64,000 nucleotides of DNA from Pandoraea aquatica (GCF_902459565.1 NZ_CABPSN010000001.1:248001-312000); one strand, 5' to 3'; positions 48,715 through 58,143 are shown, numbered from the stretch's first letter. Numbers and translations are program-made. Notes: a model not told the origin generated them from the letters alone.

Positions 48715-49781
48715 GCCACCTCCCTGCGCACGCGCGCTGCACCATTCACTGCGGCGTCGGCATCGGCGTCGCCAGTCTCATTACCGCGCGGTGCGGCCGA
48801 TTGAGTCCACATCTGCATGGTCTGCCAGCACGCGCTGCGGCGCGCCCCGCCCTGCCACTCGAACCAATCCGGATACTGGTCGCGGCATTGCTGCGTCGCG
48901 AGCGGACAGCGCGGCGCGAACCGGCAACCCTGAGGCCACTCGGTGAGGCCCGGCTGCTGCCCCGGAATCGCTTCAAGACGCTTCTCGTAGCGTCCCAGCG
49001 ACGGCACAGCACGCAGCAAACCTGCGGTGTACGGATGCGTCGGGCGCGCGAACACATCGGCAATCGGCCCCGATTCGACAATGCGACCGCCGTACATGAT
49101 CGCGACGTCGTCGCAGAACTGCGACGCCAGGTGCAGGTCATGCGTGACGAAGATCAAAGCCATGTTGCGTTGCTGCTGAAGCTCACGCAGGAGTTTGAGA
49201 ATCTGGAGCTGCACTGTGACGTCGAGCGCAGTGGTCGGCTCGTCGCAAATGAGCAATTGGGGCGAGAGCGCGATGTTGATGGCGATCGATACGCGCTGAC
49301 GCATGCCGCCGCTGAATTGAAACGGGTAGCTGTCCAGACGCTCCAGCGCGGCCGGAATCTTCACGCGCTCGAGCACATCGACACTTAGACGGCGCAGTTC
49401 GGCCTTGTCGCGAATGCCCCGATGCACGCGAAAGATCTCGGCAACCTGGTCGCCGATGGTCAGCAGCGGGTTGAGCGACGTCATGGCATCCTGCAGAATC
49501 ATGCCGATCTCGCGGCCGCGAATTTTTGCCATTTCCGCATGCGAAAGCCGGGTGAGATCGCGCCCCTTGTAGCGCACTTCCCCCTGTACGACCCGACCGT
49601 TCGACGGCAGCAGTCCGAGCAGCGTATTGCACGTCATGCTCTTGCCTGAGCCGGACTCGCCGACCAGTGCCAGCGAGCGCCCTGCTTCGACGCGCAGGCT
49701 CACGTTGTCCACCGCCGTGACGACACCCTGCTTGCCGCGCAGCATCGTCGTGAGATTCTTCGCTTCGAGGAGTACCGTCAT
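48711..49781 (-). CDS. Peptide/nickel-type ABC transporter ATPase (DppD-like)
   Basis: 356 residues from the ATG at 49781; a GTG at 49787 is an alternative, and 49781 gives a TGATG stop/start junction with the permease gene. Walker A GESGSGKSMT, signature FSGGMRQRVSIAINI, Walker B LLICDEPTTALD, and the C-terminal CRFAPRCPLATQQC cluster-binding block. Thr/Met after the P-loop Lys-Ser is normal for DppD. A Met/Ala/Asp-rich tail ends the protein. Partner of the DppF-like subunit. Confidence 0.92.
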   Translation of the reverse strand: MTVLLEAKNLTTMLRGKQGVVTAVDNVSLRVEAGRSLALVGESGSGKSMTCNTLLGLLPSNGRVVQGEVRYKGRDLTRLSHAEMAKIRGREIGMILQDAMTSLNPLLTIGDQVAEIFRVHRGIRDKAELRRLSVDVLERVKIPAALERLDSYPFQFSGGMRQRVSIAINIALSPQLLICDEPTTALDVTVQLQILKLLRELQQQRNMALIFVTHDLHLASQFCDDVAIMYGGRIVESGPIADVFARPTHPYTAGLLRAVPSLGRYEKRLEAIPGQQPGLTEWPQGCRFAPRCPLATQQCRDQYPDWFEWQGGARRSACWQTMQMWTQSAAPRGNETGDADADAAVNGAARVRREVA

Positions 49782-50680
49782 CACCACCCCCTCGACATGG
49801 TCGGGCTTAGCCGGTCACGCAGCGCGTCGCCGAGCTGGTTCGCCAGCAGCACGGTCACCATCAGTACGATGCCGGGAATGCCGCAGATCCACCACGCGGT
49901 TTCCAGGTAGCCCCGGCCATCGGCGATCATGGCGCCCCACGACGGCGTCGGCGGCTGAACGCCCAGACCGAGAAACGAAAGCGTCGCCTCAAGAATGATG
50001 ATGGTGCCGATGTCAAGCGTGGCAAGCACGATGAAGGTGTTGACCACGTTCGGCACGATATGGGCAAACATCACGCGAAAGCGCGACGCACCCGCGAGTT
50101 TGGCGAGCAGCACGAAGTCGCGTGAGCGCAACGACAACGCCTCGGCGCGGGTGACACGGGCGAAGCGGGCCCAGTTGGCCAGACTCAGCACGATCACCAG
50201 ATTGAAGACGCTGAACCCGATGGCGCCGACGAGCACCAGCGCGAGAATCACCGCCGGCAAGGCCAGCTGGATATCGGCGATACGCATGGCGACGGCGTCG
50301 ACCCACCCGCCGAGATAGCCCGCAGCAATGCCGAACAGGCTACCGAAGATGCCTGCGATAAGCACTGCACAAAACGCCACATACAACGAAATCTGTGAGC
50401 CCCAGATCACACGCGACAGCAGGTCGCGGCCCAACTGATCGGTGCCGAACCAGTGGGCCGCCGATGGCGGCTTGAGAATGTCGCTCAGCGAGATCGCGTT
50501 CGGGTCGTAGGGCGAGAGCCATTGCGGGGCCAGCGCGACGACGATCAGCGCCACGGCAAGCGCCAGGCATACCCACAGCTGTACGTCGCGCCAGAGTCTA
50601 CGGCGCGCACGCGTCTGCGGCGCCGGCACACTGACCTCGGCCGGGCGTTGCTGCAAATCCTGGGGAGTGACCTCATGCAT
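49781..50680 (-). CDS. Peptide-type ABC transporter permease (DppC-like)
   Basis: 299 residues with six predicted membrane helices; an N-terminal OppC_N segment (RRLWRDVQLWVCLALAVALI) is followed by the BPD_transp_1 domain with the EAA loop EALSLRSRDFVLLAKLAGASRFRVMFAHIVPN. The motif LSPYDPNAISLSDILKPPSAAHWFGTDQLGRDLLSR (in parts) is diagnostic of DppC/OppC. It overlaps the other permease gene by 8 bp. Confidence 0.92.
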   Translation of the reverse strand: MHEVTPQDLQQRPAEVSVPAPQTRARRRLWRDVQLWVCLALAVALIVVALAPQWLSPYDPNAISLSDILKPPSAAHWFGTDQLGRDLLSRVIWGSQISLYVAFCAVLIAGIFGSLFGIAAGYLGGWVDAVAMRIADIQLALPAVILALVLVGAIGFSVFNLVIVLSLANWARFARVTRAEALSLRSRDFVLLAKLAGASRFRVMFAHIVPNVVNTFIVLATLDIGTIIILEATLSFLGLGVQPPTPSWGAMIADGRGYLETAWWICGIPGIVLMVTVLLANQLGDALRDRLSPTMSRGW

Positions 50681-51590
50681 AACGAATCCTCGGATCGACG
50701 TAGGCGTAGAGCACGTCCACCGCCAGGTTGAGCAAGGTGAAGATCAGCGCACCGACCGTGACGGCGGCCTGCACGACCGTGTAGTCGAGATTGGAGATCG
50801 AATCGAGGATCAGGCGGCCGATGCCTGGCCACGAGAAGATGAATTCGACCGACACCGCACCGCCCATCAGAATGCCGAACTGCAACGCAGTGAATGTAAT
50901 CATCGGCAGCAGCGCATTGCGCAACGCGTGTCGAAAGACAATCGTGCGCTCGGGCACGCCCTTGATGCGCGCAAACTTGATGTACTCCGTGTCGAGCACT
51001 TCCGACATACTCGACCGCGTCAGTCGCATGATCCCCGCGGCCGAATACCAGCCCAGCGCCACAGCGGGCATGACGAGATGCGAGAACGTGCCGTAGCCGT
51101 TCGTGGGGAACCACGACAATTGAATGGAAAACAGGCGGATGAAGAGCAGGCTGAACAGGAATGGCGGTGCGGCCTGCCCCAATACGGCGAAGAGCTTGGC
51201 GCACTGATCGATCGCGCCGCCGCGACGCACTGCGGCGACGGCCCCGAGCGGCACTCCGACGAGAATGCCCAATCCGAGCGCCGACGTTGTGAGAAGCAAC
51301 GTCGGGCCAAGCGCGCCAAGCACCACGTCGAGTGCTGGACGCGAGAACCGGTAGGAGATACCGAGTTGCCCCTGGAGCAGATGCCAGAGGTAGCTGCCGT
51401 ACTGCAAGGCCACCGGACGATCCAGCCCCATTTCGTGACGCAGCAGCGCGCGGTCGGCCTCGGTAGCCTCGGGCGGGAGCATCAGGTGCGTCGGATCGCC
51501 GATCAGCCGCACGATCAGGAAGATGACCAGCGTGACGAGCAATACCGTGATCAGCGACTGCGCCACGCGACGCGTGAGATAGCGAATCAT
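50673..51590 (-). CDS. Peptide-type ABC transporter permease (DppB-like)
   Basis: 305 residues from the ATG at 51590 (ATGA overlap with the ligase stop). MIRYLTRRVAQSLITVLLVTLVIF is the typical DppB N-terminal helix, followed by LGLDRP-like MGLDRPVALQYGSYLWHLLQGQLG, and the EAA loop MSEVLDTEYIKFARIKGVPERTIVFRHALRN. FSWPGIGRLILDSISNLDYTVVQ is the usual C-terminal block. A complete permease subunit. Confidence 0.92.
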   Translation of the reverse strand: MIRYLTRRVAQSLITVLLVTLVIFLIVRLIGDPTHLMLPPEATEADRALLRHEMGLDRPVALQYGSYLWHLLQGQLGISYRFSRPALDVVLGALGPTLLLTTSALGLGILVGVPLGAVAAVRRGGAIDQCAKLFAVLGQAAPPFLFSLLFIRLFSIQLSWFPTNGYGTFSHLVMPAVALGWYSAAGIMRLTRSSMSEVLDTEYIKFARIKGVPERTIVFRHALRNALLPMITFTALQFGILMGGAVSVEFIFSWPGIGRLILDSISNLDYTVVQAAVTVGALIFTLLNLAVDVLYAYVDPRIRYA

Positions 51591-53359
51591 GCGTGTGCTC
51601 CCCCATCGGCCGTCGCGCTGGTCGATTCGTCGTCGCCCTTGAGATTGCGCGTGGCACGATCGCGCAGCTCCAGCTTGCGGATCTTTTGACTGCCGGTCAG
51701 CGGCCAGACATCGATAAACTCCACGTAGCGCGGTACTTTGTAGCTCGCAATGTGCTCGCGACAATACTGTTGCAGGGCGAAGGGCGAGATCTCGGCCCCC
51801 TCCTGTCGTTCGACGTACGCATATCCCACTTCGCCCAGACGTGCATCTGGCACGCCCACGACGACGGCCTGTCGCACACCCGGATAGGTCTTGAGGAAGA
51901 CTTCGATTTCCTGCGTCGCGACGTTGAAGCCGCCGGGCTTAATCATCTCCTTCACGCGACCCCGATACGTCAGATAGCCATCGCTGTCGAGTTCGCCGAG
52001 GTCGCCGGTGAGCAGCCAGCCACTGGCGTCGATAGTTTTGCGGTCTTCATCCGGCATGCGGTAGTAGCCTTTCATGACCACGTAGCCGGAAATGCAGATC
52101 TGGCCGATCGATCCGGCGGGCAGCTCCTTTCCGGTCTCGATGTCGGTAATGCGTACTTTCACTCCGCGCACGGGGCGGCCGTTCGTGCGCGAGCGCTTTT
52201 CGTACGGATCGTCCCAACGTGTGCGCACGACCGCGTTGGACGTCTCCGACATGCCGTACGCGCTGACAAGTTCAGGCACGTCCAGCGTGCGGCTGACCCA
52301 TTCGAACGACGCCGTGGGCAGCGGCGCACCGGTGCCGGTGCGCAGACTCGACAGGTCGTATTGCCCGATATCGGGGAACGCCTTGAGGTCCTGCACGATG
52401 GTGTCGACGAAGAAGCTGACGGTGATGTGCTCACGCTCGACAAGTTCGCAGAAGCATTTCGGCGAGAACTGATCCGCAATGACCATTGCCGCGCCGGAGA
52501 GCGCCATAGCCAGCGTGTAGAACGTACCCGTTGCGGTAAAAAGGGGCACGCACGAGAGGTAGCGGTCTTGCGATGTCAGCCGCAGACACTGCGCCGCGTA
52601 GTGGTTGTTGGCGAGCAATGCGCCGTGGCGGACCATCGCGCCCTTCGGGAACGAGGTCGTCCCCGAGGTGTAGAGAATCTGGGCGACGTCGTCGGCCTTC
52701 ACCTTTGCGAAACGACGCTCCAGTGTCCCGTCGTCCAACCGGCTCTTTCCGTGTGTTTCGACGGCGTGAAAGCTCTCCATGCCAGCGTGCAACGTGCGTT
52801 CATCGGGCAGGCCGATGACGCGGCGCAGGGCCGGCATACGCTCGCATTGCCACGCGCCGCGCCGCTGCGTGGTCCAGTCGGGCACGAGCTGCGCGAGAAT
52901 GTCGAAGTAGCGCACGCCCCGCCCCGACGAACCGCCTCGCTCCTGAACAATCAGCGTGGTGGCTTCCGACTGGCTGAGTACATACGCCACGTCGCTGTCG
53001 CGAAACCGGGTGTTCACGGGCACGAGCACCGCGCCGATGAGCGGCACGGCCCAGCGTGCGATCAACCACTCCGTGCTGTCGGACATCCACAGTGCCACGT
53101 TCTCGCCGGGCCCCACACCCAGCGACATCAGGCCGCGGGCGAACGCATGAATGCGTTGCACGAGCTGACGGAAGGTCAGGCGCGTGTCGCCATGGACCAC
53201 CGCCTCGCGCTCGCCATGTGCCTGGGCGATCCATGTCAGCGCGCTCGCGAACGTCTCGTGCGTCCAGTCGATCGTGTCGACCCGCGCGGCCACCACCGCC
53301 GAGGCGGTGTGGGCCGGGGGCGGAACACTGTCGTCGTGTCGGTTCATGTTCGGATTCAT
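51587..53359 (-). CDS. Acyl-CoA ligase (class I adenylate-forming enzyme)
   Basis: 590 residues. AMP-binding P-loop YTSGTTSFPKGAMV, the A5 motif YGMSETSNAVV, A7 GWLLTGDLGELDSDGYL, A8 hinge RVKEMIKPGGFNVATQEIE and the C-terminal catalytic-Lys region LTGSQKIRKLEL. It activates a carboxylic acid to the acyl-CoA with ATP. Between the transporter genes and the beta-oxidation enzymes, it is the entry step of the pathway. The Ser/Asp-rich N-terminal 20 and C-terminal 15 residues are extensions. Closest overall to medium-chain or aromatic acid-CoA ligases; the substrate is not readable. Confidence 0.9.
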   Translation of the reverse strand: MNPNMNRHDDSVPPPAHTASAVVAARVDTIDWTHETFASALTWIAQAHGEREAVVHGDTRLTFRQLVQRIHAFARGLMSLGVGPGENVALWMSDSTEWLIARWAVPLIGAVLVPVNTRFRDSDVAYVLSQSEATTLIVQERGGSSGRGVRYFDILAQLVPDWTTQRRGAWQCERMPALRRVIGLPDERTLHAGMESFHAVETHGKSRLDDGTLERRFAKVKADDVAQILYTSGTTSFPKGAMVRHGALLANNHYAAQCLRLTSQDRYLSCVPLFTATGTFYTLAMALSGAAMVIADQFSPKCFCELVEREHITVSFFVDTIVQDLKAFPDIGQYDLSSLRTGTGAPLPTASFEWVSRTLDVPELVSAYGMSETSNAVVRTRWDDPYEKRSRTNGRPVRGVKVRITDIETGKELPAGSIGQICISGYVVMKGYYRMPDEDRKTIDASGWLLTGDLGELDSDGYLTYRGRVKEMIKPGGFNVATQEIEVFLKTYPGVRQAVVVGVPDARLGEVGYAYVERQEGAEISPFALQQYCREHIASYKVPRYVEFIDVWPLTGSQKIRKLELRDRATRNLKGDDESTSATADGGAHA

Positions 53360-53405
53360 CGGTTCGGGTGTGCTCTGGTTGCCTGAGTTCTCGACATCGC
53401 GAAGC

Positions 53406-54971
53406 TCACTTCCAGCTCAGGCTGCGCAGGTTGTAATACCCGCTGCCATGCTGCGGCTCCCAATTCAGCTTCACGTCCTGCGCGAACGTGTAATAGAGCT
53501 CGGTAATCAGCACGGCGTGGCCATCGTCATGCAACAGGCGACCAATCTTCTTGAAGATCTCGTCGCGTTGTTCTCGCGACGTCGCGGCATCACCCTGTGC
53601 CACGAGCTTTTCGACTTCCGGGTTGAAGTAATCCGACCACGTGCCATCCTTCGTTGCCGCGCCGCTGATCGGATGGACCGGGTCGTAGATGGCGTTGGAG
53701 AACTGCATCATCGTCATCGGTCCGCCCTTGTGCGTGTTATTCAGGCGACTCCACGCGGCGTAGTCGATGACCTTCACATTCGTCTTCACCCCGATGGCCG
53801 ACCAGTACGCCGCGATCACCTCGCAGAGTTCCTTCGGGTTGTCAGTCGGGCACAGCAGGTCGGTCGTAAATCCGTTCGGATAGCCGCCTTGCGCCAGCAG
53901 TTTCTTCGCCTGCGCGGGATCGTATGGGTACGGCTTTAGCGTGCGATCGACGCCGTACGGGTAGCTGGACGACACATATGAGGACATCTGTGCACCCACG
54001 CCATGCAACGCCTGCCCGATGATCGCCCTGGTATCGAGCGCATAGTTCAGCGCGAGGCGCACCTCGCGCTTCGAGAGCGGCGTGCCCGGCACGTTCGAGT
54101 AGAGCCGCACGGCGAGCGGGCTGCCCACCGGAACCGACTTGACAGTGAGGCCAGCGTTGGCCTTCAGGCGCGCCACGTCGACGCTCGGTACATAGTCGAT
54201 CACATCGACTTCACCATTGAGCAGCGCATTGATACGACTACTCGCCTCGGGAATGACTTTGAAGACAAGCCGCTTGATGCCCGGCTTCGCGCCCCAGTAG
54301 CCGTCAAAGCGTTCGAGCGTCACCGACTGCCCGATCTTCTGTTCGACGAACTTGTACGGGCCGGACCCGATCGGCGCGCGGGCGAATGCCTCGGGCGACG
54401 CGAGTCCTTCGGTGTAGGCTTTCGGCACCAGCAGCAGATAACCTGCGATCTTGTTAAGGAACGCCCCGTCCTGTCGTTTCAGATGAAACACGACGGTTGT
54501 GTCATTCGGCGCGTCCACGTGGTCGACGAGGTTCGCGAAGTATGGCCGCCGCGTGCTCTTCGTTTCGGGCGCGACGATGCGCTCAAGCGAATACTTCACA
54601 TCCCTGGCAGTGAGCTTCGCGCCGTTGTGAAACTTGACGTCGTTGCGCAGCGTGAACGTGTACTGAAGGCCGTCGGGTGCGATTTTCACGCCTGTGGCGA
54701 CACTGGGCTTCAGGTTGCCGTCGATGTCGAACGCGTACAGCGAGTCGAACAACTGCCAGCCGTAGCGCTGAGAATCGCCCGTGGCGGCGACCTGAGCGTC
54801 GAGGTTATTGATATCTTTGCCGACGGCGAACACCACCGTGTCGCGGTCGACGGCGGGCTTTCCGCCAATGGCGGATGCGGCCGTCGACGTCAGGAGCGCC
54901 GCGCACAGCGCGATACCCGAACCGATCCACGCGACCTGGCGTGACCATGCATGCAATGCCCGTGTGTGCAT
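53406..54971 (-). CDS. Peptide/nickel-family ABC transporter substrate-binding protein 1
   Basis: 521 residues, GGAG 6 nt before the ATG. The signal peptide covers about residues 1-34 (cleavage ASA-IGG). Family 5 solute-binding protein: GDSQRYGWQLFDSLYAFD, then LRNDVKFHNGAKLTARDVKYSLERI, the standard entry to the SBP_bac_5 fold. A periplasmic receptor of the transporter encoded downstream. It is clearly a paralogue of the protein at 58144, with long stretches shared (AAWSRLNNTHKGGPMTMMQFSNAIYDPVHPI is nearly identical there; quoted in parts). Confidence 0.9.
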   Translation of the reverse strand: MHTRALHAWSRQVAWIGSGIALCAALLTSTAASAIGGKPAVDRDTVVFAVGKDINNLDAQVAATGDSQRYGWQLFDSLYAFDIDGNLKPSVATGVKIAPDGLQYTFTLRNDVKFHNGAKLTARDVKYSLERIVAPETKSTRRPYFANLVDHVDAPNDTTVVFHLKRQDGAFLNKIAGYLLLVPKAYTEGLASPEAFARAPIGSGPYKFVEQKIGQSVTLERFDGYWGAKPGIKRLVFKVIPEASSRINALLNGEVDVIDYVPSVDVARLKANAGLTVKSVPVGSPLAVRLYSNVPGTPLSKREVRLALNYALDTRAIIGQALHGVGAQMSSYVSSSYPYGVDRTLKPYPYDPAQAKKLLAQGGYPNGFTTDLLCPTDNPKELCEVIAAYWSAIGVKTNVKVIDYAAWSRLNNTHKGGPMTMMQFSNAIYDPVHPISGAATKDGTWSDYFNPEVEKLVAQGDAATSREQRDEIFKKIGRLLHDDGHAVLITELYYTFAQDVKLNWEPQHGSGYYNLRSLSWK

Positions 54972-55032
54972 TGAATTCTCCGAAGAAGAGCGATGAACGA
55001 AGCGATATCCGGCTGAGAAAGATCAGCCGACG

Positions 55033-55806
55033 TTAGCGCAACGTCTCCGGCCCGCCCTTGACATAGATGATCTGCCCCGAAACGAACGACGCGTCTTCGC
55101 TGCAGAGAAAAGCGACGACATTGGCGATGTCACGTGGAACGCCGACGCGGCCGAGCGGAATGCTCTTGGCGCGCTGCCGTTTGTATTCCTCGGGATCGAT
55201 GCCGCGACGCTCCGCCGTCTGACGCGTCATTTCGGTGTCGACGAACCCCGGCGCTACCGCGTTGACGTTGATGTTGAAGGGGCCCAGCTCGATGGCGGCG
55301 GTGCGCGTGAAGGCTTGTAACCCCGCCTTGGCCGACGAGTAATTCGCCTGCCCGCGATTGCCGAGTGCCGATGTCGAAGAGAGATTGACGATCTTGCCGC
55401 TGCGTTGTTCGACCATGTGTCGTTGCGCGGCGCGCGTGCACAGAAAAGTGCCGCGCAAATGGACGTTCATGACGCGATCCCAGTCGTCCACAGACATCTT
55501 GAACAGCAGATTGTCTCGTGTGACGCCTGCGTTGTTCACGAGGACGTCGAGTCCGCCGAGTTGCGCGATCACTTGCGTGAAGAGCGTTTCGACTTGGGCC
55601 TCATCCGTGACGTCGCAACCAAAGCCCGCGGCGTCATGCCCGCCGTCGCGCTTCAGCGCTTTTGCCGCAGATTGCGCAGCGTCTGCCGAGATATCGCAGA
55701 TCGCCACGCGCGCACCCTCCTGCGCGAACCGTTCGGCCGTCGCGTAGCCGATGCCACGCGCGCCGCCCGTCACTAGAACCACCTTTCCCTGGAAGCGATT
55801 GCTCAT
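55033..55806 (-). CDS. FabG-like short-chain dehydrogenase (3-oxoacyl/3-hydroxyacyl-CoA type)
   Basis: 257 residues, AGGAG 10 nt before the ATG. VTGGARGIGYATAERF (NAD-binding), D-rich loop ICDIS after strand 2 (Asp favours NAD+ over NADP+), NNAGVTRDNLLFKMS, catalytic Ser in NLSSTSALGN and Tyr-x3-Lys in YSSAKAG. It probably oxidises the 3-hydroxyacyl-CoA made by the hydratases and may be the first gene of the operon, 61 bp upstream of the binding protein. The promoter with an IclR-type operator lies just upstream. Confidence 0.88.
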   Translation of the reverse strand: MSNRFQGKVVLVTGGARGIGYATAERFAQEGARVAICDISADAAQSAAKALKRDGGHDAAGFGCDVTDEAQVETLFTQVIAQLGGLDVLVNNAGVTRDNLLFKMSVDDWDRVMNVHLRGTFLCTRAAQRHMVEQRSGKIVNLSSTSALGNRGQANYSSAKAGLQAFTRTAAIELGPFNINVNAVAPGFVDTEMTRQTAERRGIDPEEYKRQRAKSIPLGRVGVPRDIANVVAFLCSEDASFVSGQIIYVKGGPETLR

Positions 55807-56165
55807 GCGCTTGCGTCTCCTGGTTGTGGCGCTGCCTGATCTGTGTCGGCAGTCGTCGTAATGGAAACCAGTCTAGTCACGCGTGGCGAGATGGTCAATA
55901 TTTGAAACAAATAACTTTGCTTAATTTTCATCAGGGATAACTCTCAGTTCAATCGATACACCATCGGTTATCTTTATAACGCAAGCGTGAGCCAGTCTTT
56001 ATATGGATTTTTGCTTAGCAAATCACAGTACTCCGTTCACGTTTTTCTGCGAAAATTATCGCATCACTTATTCCACTATTTGAACATTATGATTGGATTT
56101 CAAGCATGAGCATCCGAAGTGCGGTTCATTTAAGTTGCCTGATGCACTCGAATGCTGGAGGTGCA
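55807..56165. promoter_or_regulatory. 359-bp AT-rich intergenic region with operon promoter and operator-like sites
   Basis: The longest non-coding stretch in the window. Toward the SDR gene (minus strand): TTGACC (55898-55893), 17 bp, TAGACT (55875-55870), a credible promoter. Directly upstream of the -35 is a perfect dyad TATTTG-AAA-CAAATA (55899-55913). A similar TATTTGAACATTAT lies at 56077-56090. The right end holds the terminator of the convergent-side flavoprotein gene. I find no believable small ORF. Confidence 0.65.
55899..55913 (-). promoter_or_regulatory. Dyad TATTTG-AAA-CAAATA, candidate IclR operator
   Basis: A perfect 6-bp inverted repeat, 3-bp spacer, one base upstream of the -35 of the SDR promoter, an activator-like position. 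On the minus strand it reads TTATTTGTTTCAAATA; a related sequence TTATTTATTTCAATATA lies at 59922-59938 before the carboxyltransferase gene. Two IclR genes flank the locus. Confidence 0.6.
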
Positions 56166-56171
56166 TCAGGC
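56137..56171 (-). terminator. Hairpin at the end of the flavoprotein gene
   Basis: A perfect 11-bp stem, GCCTGATGCAC (56137-56147) with GTGCATCAGGC (56161-56171), loop 13 nt. It overlaps the stop codon of the minus-strand gene at 56166 and separates it from the promoter of the next minus-strand operon. AACTTAAAT follows on the minus strand, not a real T-run. Confidence 0.65.
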
Positions 56172-57776
56172 ACGCCGCACATCGACGGAATTCACTTCGT
56201 CACTCGCCTCGGTGGCATCGCGAGTGCGGGACGCATTCCGACCGGCAATGCGCCCGCCGACGATGCATTCCGCCAGATTGCCGCCCGCCATATAGATGTG
56301 CCCGAACACACTGCCGAGTTCGCCTGCCGCATAGAGGCCAGCAATCGGCTCGCCGAAGGGGTCCAGCACTCGCTGGGCGGCATCGTGCACGGGGCCGCCC
56401 TGCGTGTTGATGACGACCGGCCACAGCGACGCGGCATAAAACGGCCCTTCGGCGAGTGGCGTCATCGTCTCGGGGCGGCGGCCGAATGCGTCGTCGTGCC
56501 CCGCCTCGCAACCGGCATTCCACTCATTCACCGTGCGCGCGAGTCCTGCCGCGTCGATGCCGAGCTTTTGCGCCAGCGCTTCGAGCGTGTCGGCCTTTTG
56601 CAGCAAACCATTCTCCGCCTCCTTCAGGTTGTCGCTACTCCACTCGTACCAGGCCTCGCGATCGTTCGTGATCGAGCGCCCCATCGGATACATGCGACGT
56701 CCGGCCTCATCGAAGATCAGGTAGGACGGCAGGCGGTCGTGTCGGTAAGCCGACGGGTCGTAGTGATCGAACTGGCGCACGCCGGTATCCGATATGTACG
56801 GCGGATACTCATTGACGTAGCGGCGTCCGCGCTGATCGACGATGATCCATGCCATCTTCGGCAGCGGCTTCGTCTCGCGCTCCGGCGTCCACATCGGCAG
56901 GATTTTGGCGTAGATGCCAAACGGATACGATGGATCGGGGTGTCGTATGCCATACGGCCCGTGGTGATGCCACATATGCCAGAGCGCCGCGCCTGCGGCT
57001 TGCGCCATGCGGATGCCGTCGCCGGTATTGCCGCGAAAGCTGCCCGGCAGAACGGGCGTCGAGACAAAGAACTGGCGCTTCATTTCCTCGTCTGCCTCGA
57101 ATCCCCCGCAGGCGAGCACGACAGCACGCTGCGCGCGCACGCGCAGCGATTCGTTGTCGCGCCGCAGTCGCACACCCAGTATTTCGCGCCGCTCACCCTG
57201 CTCCAGTCGTTCGACGCGAGTCGAGAGCCAGACGTCGATGCGCCCTTGGGCGCGACGTGCCTCGACGTTATCGAGCAGCAGCTTGAAGAGCAGGCAACCC
57301 GGGCGGAATGGGCGCGCTGCGAGATACCCGGCCGGATCGCCAAAGCCGGGAATCGATTCGATGTCGGCGTAGGCCAGCGAATCGCAGCCCGGGAATGGAT
57401 AGTTGCCGAGTGCTGCGTCGACGCGAACGACGGCGTCGTTCGTGCGTGCCAGTTCGCGCAGATAGTCGGGCACTTCCGTCATGCCGACGGCGAGCGCGCG
57501 CAACACGTCGTCTGGCGTGCGGCCACCGCACGTGTGTTGCAAGTAGGCAAACGCGGCCTCGGCATCATCGGAGACGCGCACGCCGCCGGCAGACAGGATC
57601 GAAATGCCGCCGGGGTCGGGCATCTTTTCAATCAGCAGCACTCGCGCACCCGCATCCGCCGCCTCGATGGCGGCAACCGCCCCCGCCGCGCCATAGCCCG
57701 CGACGATGACGTCGTACGTCGCGTGCCACTGCGCGTGCGCACCCCGATGTTCCGAAGCTTCCAAGAATGCAACCAT
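56166..57776 (-). CDS. FAD-dependent oxidoreductase (3-ketosteroid dehydrogenase / fumarate-reductase flavoprotein family)
   Basis: 536 residues. The FAD Rossmann motif is VIVAGYGAAGAVAAIEAADAGARVLLIEK (residues about 23-50, given in part), followed by a FAD_binding_2 domain (GGFEADEEMKRQFF, GNTGDGIRMAQAAGAALWHM, and the closing GLYAAGELGSVFGHIYMAGGNLAECI). The family includes KstD, fumarate reductase and tricarballylate dehydrogenase; key Tyr/Arg residues are too divergent to choose. It would introduce or reduce an alpha-beta double bond. Divergent from the biotin-carrier gene 72 bp away; monocistronic with its own terminator. Confidence 0.83.
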   Translation of the reverse strand: MVAFLEASEHRGAHAQWHATYDVIVAGYGAAGAVAAIEAADAGARVLLIEKMPDPGGISILSAGGVRVSDDAEAAFAYLQHTCGGRTPDDVLRALAVGMTEVPDYLRELARTNDAVVRVDAALGNYPFPGCDSLAYADIESIPGFGDPAGYLAARPFRPGCLLFKLLLDNVEARRAQGRIDVWLSTRVERLEQGERREILGVRLRRDNESLRVRAQRAVVLACGGFEADEEMKRQFFVSTPVLPGSFRGNTGDGIRMAQAAGAALWHMWHHHGPYGIRHPDPSYPFGIYAKILPMWTPERETKPLPKMAWIIVDQRGRRYVNEYPPYISDTGVRQFDHYDPSAYRHDRLPSYLIFDEAGRRMYPMGRSITNDREAWYEWSSDNLKEAENGLLQKADTLEALAQKLGIDAAGLARTVNEWNAGCEAGHDDAFGRRPETMTPLAEGPFYAASLWPVVINTQGGPVHDAAQRVLDPFGEPIAGLYAAGELGSVFGHIYMAGGNLAECIVGGRIAGRNASRTRDATEASDEVNSVDVRRA

Positions 57777-57848
57777 GTGTCGACGACTCCTCGTTGTTCA
57801 CTGACCATCATCTGTTGAGCCATTCATCACCACCCGGAGGAAACCGAG

Positions 57849-58070
57849 ATGTCCCACCAAGCCATTCGCTCTGAAATCACCGGCACCGTGTGTCAGGTAC
57901 TTGTCGCCGAGGGCGACACGGTGTCCGAAGATCAGGCGCTGCTCATGGTCGAATCGATGAAAATGGAGATCCCCGTCATTGCGCCGCGCGCCGGGCGCGT
58001 GACGAAAGTGCACTTCAATGTGGGCGATCCGATTGGCGAGGGCGACGCCGCCGTCAGTCTCGACGGCTGA
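57849..58070 (+). CDS. Stand-alone biotin carboxyl carrier protein
   Basis: 73 residues, GGAGG 6 nt before the ATG. A single biotinyl domain with the attachment motif ESMKME, Lys38, between two beta-sheets (residues 8-37 and 42-70). It lacks the N-terminal Ala/Pro linker of AccB. Carrier for the carboxyltransferase at 59995 and the biotin carboxylase at 63542. In most propionyl- or methylcrotonyl-CoA carboxylases this domain is fused to the carboxylase subunit, so the free form is notable, although similar small carriers occur with some actinobacterial and proteobacterial acyl-CoA or urea carboxylases. Confidence 0.9.
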   Translation: MSHQAIRSEITGTVCQVLVAEGDTVSEDQALLMVESMKMEIPVIAPRAGRVTKVHFNVGDPIGEGDAAVSLDG

Positions 58071-58104
58071 AGGCTGCGCCCTCGCCTGTCCGTCCGATCG
58101 AGTC

Positions 58105-58133
58105 GCCGTGCGTCGCATCGCGTGACGCACGGC
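58105..58133. terminator. Hairpin between convergent genes
   Basis: A perfect 10-bp stem, GCCGTGCGTC (58105-58114) and GACGCACGGC (58124-58133), 9-nt loop, in the 73-bp gap between the biotin-carrier and the convergent binding-protein genes. AAAA follows on the plus strand, not T, so a bidirectional, Rho-assisted terminator is the best guess. Confidence 0.55.
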
Positions 58134-58143
58134 AAAACGCCTC

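Noticed and set aside
51593-53386. 597-residue open frame opposite the acyl-CoA ligase gene
   Set aside because: The ligase on the minus strand has all adenylation motifs; the opposite frame is Arg/His/Val-rich with no recognisable domain.
56106-57818. 570-residue frame opposite the flavoprotein gene
   Set aside because: Antisense of a complete FAD-binding protein, composition typical of a shadow.
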